Program-made: the position numbers and the translations under genes
Assembly (NCBI RefSeq): GCF_000699445.3
Contig: NC_067195.1
Coordinates: forward strand, 57,943,091 to 58,007,090
Reading direction: 5' to 3'
Origin: Schistosoma haematobium
Taxonomy: Eukaryota; Platyhelminthes; Trematoda; Strigeidida; Schistosomatidae
Length of the DNA: 64,000 bases
Shown here: in pieces, positions 55,501 to 64,000 of the stretch
How the letters are laid out: every line of letters begins with the position of its first letter
Numbering within the stretch: the first letter of the stretch is position 1
Notes under the pieces: model-generated
What the model saw: only the letters and a program-made list of their open reading frames with translations
What the model was told of the DNA's origin: nothing
Database searches by the model: none

Positions 55501-55808
55501 GCGAAGATTAAATTTCAAGTAACTTCTCAAACCTATTATTGGACTAATATCATCTATATATTCTTATGGTATATCTATTCAGTAATTAGATTATACATTT
55601 CTATATTCCCTATATTATAAGCTTTATTTTGATCTATAGATTATCATTGTACGATTTACTCTTCCTAAGTTATGTTCAGTTCACTGACTACTGTCTCCCA
55701 CGTTCACAGCCACATTTTGGCTTTATTGTGTATAAATGTTATTACCTATTTTATGGTGTGGTGCTGTCTGTTTTTCTGGTATACACACCAAGTATATCTG
55801 AAATAAAT
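52570..55808. other. Right-arm sequence without recognised genes
   Basis: Mirror of about 21290-24529. Only short chance frames; no exon recognised. Confidence 0.5.
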
Positions 55809-56320
55809 TATTCTCATAGTGGAGGCTGTTATTGGAATTCTGGACTCAACTGGACGGGCTAGGCGAGCAATGGACCAGTAGGACGGTAGGCTGATCAAAC
55901 CGGACGAACGTCATTGGTTTAGTACAGTACAAGTGCGAATAAGTCATATTTGATTGGCGAAGAAATTACGTAATAACTTGAGGGCCATAAAGACAACAAA
56001 AACTATACATTAACTACTTGATTTCCACATCATCCATCAGTTCTCTCTCGCAAATTTTATCGTTCCTTCATTGGAGTTGATATTATAATTATTCTCTGTT
56101 TACATTCCTGTTCTCTTTAGTTCGAACTCCTCAACCTTCTGCTGCCAGGCATTCCACTCCTTATTGGTGTTACAAACCATTTGTGTCTGTCGATGTAAAT
56201 TATTCTCATAGTGGAGGCTGTTATTGAAATTCTGGACTCAACTGGACGTCTAGGCGAGCAACGTACCAGTAGCGAAGATTAAATTTCGAGTAACTTCTCA
56301 AACCTATTATTATAATTATT
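55809..56320. repeat. Partial direct duplication at the outer end of the right arm
   Basis: TTATTCTCATAGTGGAGGCT... through GGCGAGCAA at 55809-55875 recurs at 56199-56265. GCGAAGATTAAATTTC...ACTTCTCAAACCTATTATT at about 55500-55541 recurs at about 56272-56313. The second block begins exactly where homology with the left arm ends. Confidence 0.8.
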
Positions 56321-56775
56321 ATAATTTTTATGTAAATAAAGGATTTCCAGGTTGGGTGTCAACAAATAGCACATTGTCACCTCGAAATATTCTAGCTAGA
56401 AAACAGTATTTAATGGAATGCCAGAAGGTTAAATTTGGGGACGTTCTCATTCTCGCCATATGTAAGTTTACCTTCTCAGTCCTATATCGTCATCGATTTT
56501 TTATTTCGACGGTACCAACATTTGTATAGTGATAAAACACAAAACTGTTACTCAAGTGCATCTTACTCCACATGTTTCATTCCTCGACCATCAGTTGCAC
56601 GTCGCAACGCAACCTTCATAAAGCTTGTAAATTTTGATATTGACAGTACTGGTCTTAATAAAAACGCCTACTTTCGTGTCTTATAAAATATTAACCCAAC
56701 TAAGTAATTTACTAGAGTGAAAATTGTATCTTTTGTAACAGTTCCATCCTGCCTGCAAATTGGCATGCGTCATAT

Positions 56776-57042
56776 TGTAACAGCTTAGGTTGGTTGGTTA
56801 AGAGTTGACCCCAAACAACCAAGCATATACCAAAACAGCATTGTTCAAGTATTCATTCACTTCCTTATTTTGTATAAGCGTTATATTCCCTAATATCTTA
56901 TATTGAATGTCGAGAGCCTTTGTTTGTCTGAACAGATAATCCAACGCTCCACTGTGACTGCGCGAAGATCGAAATAAAGACATATTCACTACTTCTCTGG
57001 TTTCTTCTATCAATAGCACGAGGGTTACCTTAAGGCACGAAA
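56776..57042 (+). repeat. 5' LTR of gypsy element 3
   Basis: Starts TGTAACAGCTTAGGTTGG and ends TTAAGGCACGAAA. Repeated at 63369-63635. Confidence 0.92.
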
Positions 57043-57238
57043 GTGGTGAGCCCTTTTTGAACACAAATTCAACCTCATTTCTGTTGTTAACATTTTTTTT
57101 ACTTAATCGTAAAAGTAGACCTGATTATCCGTAAACTAAGTTGAGTATATAACTAGTTTATTCCGTATTATCTTAAGTATTCGTGTTATAGTAACCATTT
57201 TTCGTGCTAACTTCATTGCTATATTTGTCACATACCTC

Positions 57239-58084
57239 ATGTCAGACTCAATAGAAACCCATAATCTGGATGATTTCTCACCAGTGGAGATAGACACTGT
57301 TATGACTACGAAATCTCGACTTCCGGAATTTGATCGTAGTGATTCTGAGTTGTGGTTTGCTCAACTAGAGCATTATTTCACGAGACACAATATCAAATCT
57401 GAAGGGATTCGCTATAGAGACTTGTGTTCTATCCTTCCTCCTTCAGTCGCCAAAGAAGTCCGTGACTTGATTTTAGATCCACCATCACCACAACCATACA
57501 CCATCTTAAGACGAGAGATAATGAACCGTTTATCATTATCAGATAGTCAAAGAATCCAAAGACTTTTTCAAGGTGAAACACTAGGTGATCGGTCGCCGTC
57601 ACAGTTTTTACATCACCTCCAAGTCTTAGTGGGTGCTAACACAGTGGGTGAAGCAGTCCTAAAACAAGGATGGATACAAGCTCTCCCATGCTACGTCCAA
57701 CACTGTTTGGATGCACAAGATCCTGAAACCTCATTATCTCATTTAGCGCGTATAGCCGATAGAATAATGGAAAGAGGTCCTCCAACTGGATCAGGCACAA
57801 TAAATCACACACAAAAAGTAGAATCAGCAAAAGACCCCGTAATAGAAGGACTCATTGTGAGTGTTAAGAGTCTCACTGAGGCTGTCACCAGAATGCAAAT
57901 GGGTCATAGAAACAGGAGCAGGTCACCACAACGACCACGATCCAAGTCACAAAACAGGTCACGAACGTCCAGACAATCTGGGCAGCTTTGTTGGTACCAC
58001 TGGAAGTTTGGTGTCAACTCAACCAAGTGCATGCAACCATGCGCCTGGCCTAAGCATAATTCTGAGACAGCGGGAAACGAGTAA
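57239..58084 (+). CDS. Gag of gypsy element 3
   Basis: 281 aa. The ATG at 57239 is the first in frame after the primer-binding site. The capsid-like region has [49 protein letters not shown] and [15 protein letters not shown] basic [12 protein letters not shown] stretch precedes an intact CHCC knuckle, CWYH...KCMQPC (about residues 250-267), the signature of the CsRn1 clade. The last codons carry GGGAAAC, and the TAA stop lies in the spacer before the downstream stem. Its product would form the particle that packages element RNA. Confidence 0.9.
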   Translation: MSDSIETHNLDDFSPVEIDTVMTTKSRLPEFDRSDSELWFAQLEHYFTRHNIKSEGIRYRDLCSILPPSVAKEVRDLILDPPSPQPYTILRREIMNRLSLSDSQRIQRLFQGETLGDRSPSQFLHHLQVLVGANTVGEAVLKQGWIQALPCYVQHCLDAQDPETSLSHLARIADRIMERGPPTGSGTINHTQKVESAKDPVIEGLIVSVKSLTEAVTRMQMGHRNRSRSPQRPRSKSQNRSRTSRQSGQLCWYHWKFGVNSTKCMQPCAWPKHNSETAGNE

Positions 58085-58116
58085 CCCCTCCCCAGGTCGC
58101 GACGACTGAGGAGGGG
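58072..58116 (+). promoter_or_regulatory. -1 ribosomal frameshift signal, element 3
   Basis: GGGAAAC (58072-58078) is in slippery register (G GGA AAC). After a 6 nt spacer containing the gag TAA, CCCCTCC (58085-58091) pairs perfectly with GGAGGGG (58110-58116) around an 18 nt loop. The -1 frame is open from the heptamer into [10 protein letters not shown] and the protease. Confidence 0.85.
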
Positions 58117-61100
58117 CGCCTAAACAATCGCTTGTTTTATGTTAGAGACAGAAACTCTGGCTTGAATTTCTTGGTGGATACTGGCGCTGCTCTTAGCATC
58201 ATCCCTCAAAATAAAACTGAGATTAGTCGAGAAACATCATCAATTACACTTCAAGCTGCAAATAAGACTAAAATTGCGACATTTGGGCAGAAAACTTTAA
58301 CCCTAGATTTGGTGTTCAGGAGGCAATTCCCTTGGGTTTTCACGGTAGCCAACTTAGATCTGGCAATACTGGGGATGGACTTTCTAGAGAGATACGAATT
58401 TCTAGTTGACACCAAGAAACGGCGATTAACACTAAAAGAAACTTCGTATTACACAAAAGGCAAAGAAAGTCACATCAGCTCTCTTAACTTGATTCAAACT
58501 CCCCCAGTAACAACAGCGAAATTCCAAGATATACTCGCGGAATTTCCAAACTTAACTAAACCAAACCCACAGCCTTCTAAAGACAAACTAAAAGTAAGTC
58601 ACACTATCAAAACCGAAGGTGCACCGGTTTTTGCAAAACCCAGGAGACTAGCACCAGATAAGCTCAAAATCGCTAGGGCCGAGTTTGATTATATGCTACA
58701 ACTGGGTATTATCCGTCCCTCTGATAGTCAATGGGCATCCCCTTTGCATATGGTCCCAAAGAAGAATGAAGGTGACTGGCGACCGTGCGGGGATTACAGA
58801 GCCCTAAACCGTCAAACCGTACCTGATAGGTACCCAATACCTCATATCCAAGATTTCACCAACGGTTTACAGGGTATGAACATATTCACTAAAATTGATT
58901 TAGTCAGGGCATATCACAATATCCCGGTGGCTGATGAAGATATTCCCAAGACAGCTATTACTACACCCTTTGGCTTATTCGAGTTTGTACGCATGCCATT
59001 CGGCCTGAGAAATGCGGCACAGACATTTCAAAGATTCATAGATAACCTACTTCGAGATATGCCATTTGCGCAGGGGTATATAGACGACTTGTTAATTGCC
59101 AGCCCCGATTTGCAATCACACGAACAGCATGTACAAGCAGTGTTGAAAAGACTGGATGAACATGGAATAAACATACATCAAAGTAAGTGTGTTTTCGGTG
59201 TTCAAACTTTAGAATTTCTCGGTCACACAATAAGCCCAGAAGGGATTAAACCTATAAAAAAAGAAGTGGATACTATCAAACAATACCCCGTACCTAGTTC
59301 TCTAACACAACTGAGAAGTTTTCTAGGCCTAATTAACTTTTATCGCAGATTCATACCAGGTTGTGCACAATTAATGCAACCTTTGACAGATTCACTTAAA
59401 GGAAAACCAAAAGAATTCAAACTGTCTTCTGACGCCATCGAAGCTATTAAACAGCTTAAAGACAAACTGGCTCAAGCAACTACGTTGATATATCCGAATT
59501 CTCTTTCCCCACTTGCTTTGATGGTGGATGCTTCAGATAAAGCAGTAGGCGGTACCCTTAACCAACTGGTTAAAAACGCCTGGAAACCAATTGTTTTCTT
59601 CTCAAAAAGACTCGCTCCAGCCGAAACAAGGTATTCTACCTTCGGGCGAGAACTTCTTGCAATCTACCTGACCATTAAACACTTCCGACACATGTTAGAA
59701 GGTAGGGAATTTATAGTCTTTACGGATCACAAACCTCTGACGAATGCTTTAAAAGCGAGAGCCGATAAATACTCACCTCGAGAAGTCCGACACCTTGACT
59801 ATATATCACAGTTCACAAGCGATATCCGACATGTCAAAGGTCAGGACAATCAGGCGGCAGATGCTTTATCTAGGCTAGAAATGAACGTGCTACAGCAGTC
59901 CACAGTAAACTTCGAGACGTTGAGAAACGAACAAGAGCAGGATGTAGAATTACAAAACCTGCTAAAAACAAACAATTCAAGTCTTAATTTAAAACAGTTC
60001 CCATCACCTGTCGATGGTATTCTAATCTACTGTGACACGACCAAGGCAATGCCGCGACCTTTCGTTCCCAAAAGTATGCGAAAGTTGATATATAATAACT
60101 TTCATTCTTTGTCTCATCCAGGCGCAAAAGCTTCAACAAAACTAATCAATGCCAGATATATATGGCCGAATTTACAGAAGGATGTACACAAATGGGTTAG
60201 AGAGTGTTCAGCATGCCAACAATCAAAGATTAATCGTCACACAAATTCACCCATAGGTGTTTTCTCGCAACCAGATGCACGTTTTGCCCATGTGCATATC
60301 GACTTGGTAGGTCCTTTACCACGTTCAAACGGTTTCAATTATCTTTTTACATGCATTGATCGATTTACCAGATTCCCTATAGCCATCCCGATAGCGGATA
60401 TCACAGCGGAAACAGTAGCCAAGGTTTTCATGCAGAACTGGGTAACCATTTTTGGTACACCCATAACAATAACGACTGATAGAGGAGCGCTATTCGAATC
60501 CGAACTATTTAATAACTTGGCTAAACTTCTAGGCTCCAACAGGATACGCTGCACTGCATATCATCCTCAGGCTAATGGGATGGTAGAACGTTTTCACCGT
60601 CAGCTAAAAACCGCCCTTATATCTCACTCAAACCCCAATCAGTGGACAGAATTCCTACCATTAGTTATGTTGGGAATACGAACATCTGTCAAAACTGACG
60701 CACAGTGTTCAGCTGCGGAACTGGTTTTCGGAACAACTCTGAGACTACCCGGTGAATTTGTTAACCCTAATACTAACAGTCAAAAACTTAATTTAGAAAA
60801 TTATGTAGATCAACTACGGGACCACATGTCTAAAATTAAGCCGATTAATACTCGTGAACAATCGCGCGCCGTATATATGCCTAAAGACCTAAGCAATTGC
60901 ACGCACGTCTGGATAAGATGTGACAAAATAAAAGCACCACTCAGTCCTCCATTTGAAGGTCCTTTCAAAGTCGTCTCAAGAAAATCTAAATATTTCGTGA
61001 TAGAAAAACACGGAAACATCGACACAGTAAGTATTGATAGGCTAAAGCCGGCTTATCTAGATCATGAACCACCATACGTGTCGTTAGATCGTTTAACTGA

Positions 61101-61218
61101 CAAATCCATTACGGAATCGAAATGCAAAAACGATAAATCTTTACAAATGACTAAAACGGTTCGCTGGGCACATCCGATTAGCCAATCAAGGATGTTGACA
61201 GTTTCAGCTGCAGGATAA
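58075..61218 (+). CDS. Pol of gypsy element 3 (protease, RT, RNase H, integrase)
   Basis: Entered from gag by -1 frameshift; there is no need for its own start. Counting from 58132 (1028 codons): protease [12 protein letters not shown] near residue 15 and ILGMDF near 82; RT with [40 protein letters not shown] and catalytic YIDD near 316; RNase H with [11 protein letters not shown] near 463, [17 protein letters not shown] near 530 and ADALSR; integrase zinc ligands HSLSHP near 660 and CSAC near 693; catalytic DDE in HIDLVGP (about 722), TTDRGA (about 782) and MVERFHRQ (about 819); C-terminal [10 protein letters not shown] near 939. No stop or frameshift interrupts it. All catalytic residues that can be checked are present. 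Confidence 0.93.
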   Translation, partial: KRVTPPQVATTEEGRLNNRLFYVRDRNSGLNFLVDTGAALSIIPQNKTEISRETSSITLQAANKTKIATFGQKTLTLDLVFRRQFPWVFTVANLDLAILGMDFLERYEFLVDTKKRRLTLKETSYYTKGKESHISSLNLIQTPPVTTAKFQDILAEFPNLTKPNPQPSKDKLKVSHTIKTEGAPVFAKPRRLAPDKLKIARAEFDYMLQLGIIRPSDSQWASPLHMVPKKNEGDWRPCGDYRALNRQTVPDRYPIPHIQDFTNGLQGMNIFTKIDLVRAYHNIPVADEDIPKTAITTPFGLFEFVRMPFGLRNAAQTFQRFIDNLLRDMPFAQGYIDDLLIASPDLQSHEQHVQAVLKRLDEHGINIHQSKCVFGVQTLEFLGHTISPEGIKPIKKEVDTIKQYPVPSSLTQLRSFLGLINFYRRFIPGCAQLMQPLTDSLKGKPKEFKLSSDAIEAIKQLKDKLAQATTLIYPNSLSPLALMVDASDKAVGGTLNQLVKNAWKPIVFFSKRLAPAETRYSTFGRELLAIYLTIKHFRHMLEGREFIVFTDHKPLTNALKARADKYSPREVRHLDYISQFTSDIRHVKGQDNQAADALSRLEMNVLQQSTVNFETLRNEQEQDVELQNLLKTNNSSLNLKQFPSPVDGILIYCDTTKAMPRPFVPKSMRKLIYNNFHSLSHPGAKASTKLINARYIWPNLQKDVHKWVRECSACQQSKINRHTNSPIGVFSQPDARFAHVHIDLVGPLPRSNGFNYLFTCIDRFTRFPIAIPIADITAETVAKVFMQNWVTIFGTPITITTDRGALFESELFNNLAKLLGSNRIRCTAYHPQANGMVERFHRQLKTALISHSNPNQWTEFLPLVMLGIRTSVKTDAQCSAAELVFGTTLRLPGEFVNPNTNSQKLNLENYVDQLRDHMSKIKPINTREQSRAVYMPKDLSNCTHVWIRCDKIKAPLSPPFEGPFKVVSRKSKYFVIEKHGNIDTVSIDRLKPAYLDHEPPYVSLDRLTDKSITESKCKNDKSLQMTKTVRWAHPISQSRMLTVSAAG

Positions 61219-63368
61219 AATCTAACCACGTAGCTAATCACACCCTGCATCTACTTAAAAATAACTTTTCTCCTCATTCCGCCTCACCTACAACTCCCCA
61301 GACCTTTTGCCTTTGATATATAAGTGTTATGTTAAATTTTTTTTAAATACTGGACACAAGCTAGGTATTCCGAAACGATGGCTGCGGATTTTAATCAAAT
61401 TCATACAACTAACACTGGCAAATACAACGAATTCAAAAAGCAACCCAGGCGAGTTTTATAATTTCTTTTTCTGGTTAATTAACTATGTTGGCTGTACTTC
61501 TTATATATTTATATACATTTTTCACGTAGACTGGCTATACATATATACCATATGAACTACTTCTAAAAGTTTTCGGGTGAGGATATGTTTAGTAGCTTGA
61601 TACGATTAATACTACTATTAATAAGTAGTTTTCTAGACAAAACATTTTGGATTAAACCATGGTCAAATACTTATTAAAGTTCTCATCTTTTTTCATGTTT
61701 AGGAAACTTACGTAATGACTTAACCAGTTTTCCTGCAGCATGCTTTTTAGTGTGATCATATAACCCATCTTTATTGGCAGTATTCAGATTTTTTTAAATT
61801 TCTGACATTTAAGAATCAATAACCGTGAAGATATAGTACAGTGCGTTACTGTAAGGTTACTATGTTAGCCGCATTGATTCCACATACCTAATTTTAAACA
61901 CAACTTATAAGGGAACTGTTTAGTAATCATGACATTGAACTGATGATACGACTATCATGGCTATGTTAACGTTAACCAATTATTATTAGTGGTCCATACA
62001 AAGTCCTGGAACTTAACATTAGCGTAATAAAAAGACATTTTATGTCAATAACTGATATATATATATATTCGTTGGTTTAAATATAACGTAAAATGGAAAT
62101 TTACTAAACTTGTAGTTTTTCTTCTATAGTAATAATATTAATGTAAACAAAGAACTTATACTTTTCCAATATGGCACTTTGATATATCAATCTGTCCTCT
62201 TGTCATTTTTTCTCTCACATGTGAGCGACTTACGGGCAACAAACATCGTATTGAAGGTGTGTCTGGTGAACAAAAACGCAGGCCCTACACGCACTCGAAC
62301 CTCTGCCCTCCTGGATGCTAGACCGCGTGCTTAGCCGTTAAGCCACATCAGACCACGGAGGGAGTGACTGAATATTTCCTTACACCAATTAATCACTCAT
62401 AATACTAATGAGTAATAGGACTTACACACTTCTGAGGTGCAAACCAATTCGTTACTTGGATGAATTGACGAAATATTGCTTCAATATATCATACATACTT
62501 AGATCAAACCAGAAAAGAGTATTTGACACAATTGTACTTAATCCTCATAATCTACACAATTTTTTCTCCTCCTTAACCGTATATTCTTTTCCGTTTTGTG
62601 GAGTACAACTATGCACCCTTGGTTACGTACCTGGTTATAAAAGGCGGTCGTCATAGGCCCAAGGTCATACATTTGATCGGGTTTGACAATGAGTCCAACT
62701 TCTAGCAAGTTTACACTTTTACATATATGCATTATAAAAAATTTTTTTTGTGTTCATACCTTTTCGTACATAAGATGGCTACACTATGTCTATTTTCTTC
62801 CAGAATACCAATCCTTTCTGGAGACCAATCACTTACGTGGAACCGAACAATTATAAATTATATTTTTGTATTTCCATTTTGTATCTTATTATTTTTATGC
62901 AGGCAGTGGAGCAGTTCTTCAGGTGTGATTGGTTTTCACCATTACCTTTGAAGTAGATTCTTCTTTACTTTTTACTTGAGGGCGACTCAAGAGGCAGGTG
63001 AGTAAACACCTGATAGCCGGTCTGAGCATGGAAAAATCGTACGTCACCAACATGGTGTTGGGTAGCCCGCTCGCGGCACTTCCTCAGATATTCTTGTTCC
63101 ACATTCTCACACTTTCTCTTGAAAGCACGCAGCAAACCGTCAGAGATATTTGTAGAAGAAATCACATGCTACAAAATAAGATGACAAGCTAGTAAATGAG
63201 GAGACATCCATGGACTATCGTTGACAGCGTTAGTCGTCACTGATTGTAAGTCAAATAGTGAGCGAGTTGATAATTTTCCCTTGGCATGAGAAATCGAAAT
63301 AAAGTGTTTTCGATAGATAGGTTAATCGAACCGACGTTCCTACGGAAGTCGATTCTAGGGGAAGCTAA
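61219..63368. other. Long 3' noncoding region of gypsy element 3
   Basis: 2.15 kb between pol and the 3' LTR, much longer than the 0.47 kb of element 1. No frame with a recognisable domain. It includes a (TA)n run near 62057 and a SINE, so part of it is probably nested insertion. Confidence 0.6.
62210..62370 (-). repeat. tRNA-derived SINE inside gypsy element 3
   Basis: On - TGGCTTAACGGCTAAGCACG is an A-box region and AGAGGTTCGAGTGCG a B-box, spaced as in tRNA genes and followed by unrelated tail sequence. No hammerhead core seen. Confidence 0.6.
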
Positions 63369-63635
63369 TGTAACAGCTCAGGTTGGTTGGTTAAGAGTTG
63401 ACCCCAAACAACCAAGCATATGCCAAAACAGTATTGTTCAAGTATTCATTCACTTCCTTATTTTGTATAAGCGTTATATTCCCTAATATCTTATATTGAA
63501 TGTTGAGAGCCTTTGTTTGTCTGAACAGATAATCCCACGCTCCACTGTGACTGCGCGAAGATCGAAATAAAGACATATTCACTACTTCTCTGGTTTCTTC
63601 TATCAATAGCACGAGGGTTACCTTAAGGCACGAAA
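63369..63635 (+). repeat. 3' LTR of gypsy element 3
   Basis: Matches 56776-57042 with about five substitutions. Followed by the target duplication ATAT. Confidence 0.92.
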
Positions 63636-64000
63636 ATATCACGAACTGCTATTTGGGAATAAATTGATATTATTATTATTGCCGCCTTACCAAAACTAAC
63701 AGAATTATCTAGAGTTTGACAGTTGCGAATAGGTTCTTCTAAGTATATGATGACTATCTGGTCATCGAGGTGAAGATATACTTGCGTATCATTATTGGTC
63801 CCTCAACACATTAGATATTCTTTTCATCTCTTCTTCTCCTTCTAAACATATTTTATTCCTAAACGTCCAAAGTCTTTGACCGAAAACAAAAAACTATCCC
63901 ATGTTACACTCAACCAAATTAACTTTTCAGACTAATTTTATCTTCACTACATATATATAACGCATAGAAATTTATATTTGATTATCCATTGCAATTAACT
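63636..64000. other. Flank of gypsy element 3
   Basis: AT-rich sequence with a short TTA repeat near 63668-63681. No gene recognised before the window ends. Confidence 0.5.

Larger units (their letters stand above)
47665..56199 (-). repeat. Right arm of large inverted repeat
   Basis: Reverse complement of 20901-36060, lacking the internal parts of both gypsy elements. The outer edge is near 56199 (CTGTCGATGTAAA) and the inner edge near 47665. It holds one solo LTR per gypsy site, and 1.8 kb (49129-50928) with no counterpart in the left arm. Confidence 0.92.
56776..63635 (+). mobile_element. Ty3/gypsy retrotransposon 3 (CsRn1-like), complete with open gag and pol
   Basis: LTRs are 267 bp (56776-57042 and 63369-63635) and differ at about five positions by eye. 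The 4 bp duplication ATAT flanks them. The primer-binding site TGGTGAGCC is at 57044-57052, and a purine-rich tract (AGGGGAAGC) precedes the 3' LTR. gag and pol are both uninterrupted and joined by a -1 frameshift signal. A 2.1 kb noncoding stretch after pol contains a SINE. Of the three gypsy elements only this one could encode a full set of proteins. Confidence 0.93.

Noticed and set aside
20901..56199. Giant DNA transposon with long terminal inverted repeats
   Set aside because: No transposase or target duplication at the outer edges (20901, 56199), and the arms consist of older nested elements, which fits a segmental inverted duplication better.
56798..57064. Matching minus-strand frames at 56798-57064 and 63391-63642
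   Set aside because: They are the two LTR copies of gypsy element 3, not a gene family.

Overview
The window is AT-rich, intron-containing and packed with retrotransposons. The repeat families (SR2-like RTE elements, CR1-type elements, CsRn1-clade Ty3/gypsy elements, SINEs carrying hammerhead ribozymes) and the 31-38 nt introns point to a trematode genome, most likely Schistosoma. This attribution comes from recognising families by eye; no search was run.

Three host genes can be built by joining exons. (1) A PLAC8/cornifelin-like gene on + (11731-15312, two exons) whose C-terminal tail is a perfect (GAT)170 run, i.e. 170 consecutive Asp. (2) PIGC, the GPI-GlcNAc transferase subunit C, on + (36242-41665, six exons, 299 aa). 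(3) MRPL49, mitochondrial ribosomal protein L49, on - (41726-45797, four exons, 192 aa). PIGC and MRPL49 converge, with 60 bp between their stop codons.

Layout: 1-11.7 kb holds SINE and hammerhead repeats and three SR2/RTE copies. 11.7-15.7 kb is the PLAC8-like gene. 15.7-20.9 kb holds a candidate LTR and two more RTE copies. 20.9-36.06 kb and 47.66-56.2 kb form a large, nearly identical inverted repeat flanking an 11.6 kb spacer that contains PIGC and MRPL49. The left arm carries a 5.7 kb Ty3/gypsy element with both LTRs and a 3' truncated second gypsy element. The right arm carries a solo LTR at each of the same two sites. 56.8-63.6 kb is a third gypsy element with open gag and pol frames and LTRs about 98% alike.

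All three gypsy elements share a primer-binding site starting TGGTGAGCC and a GGGAAAC heptamer in slippery register at the end of gag. In two of them a stem-loop lies 5-6 nt downstream, as expected for -1 frameshift expression of pol. The strongest leads are the inverted repeat with its asymmetric LTR states, the frameshift cassette, the (GAT)170 exon, and the degenerate hammerhead-bearing repeats.
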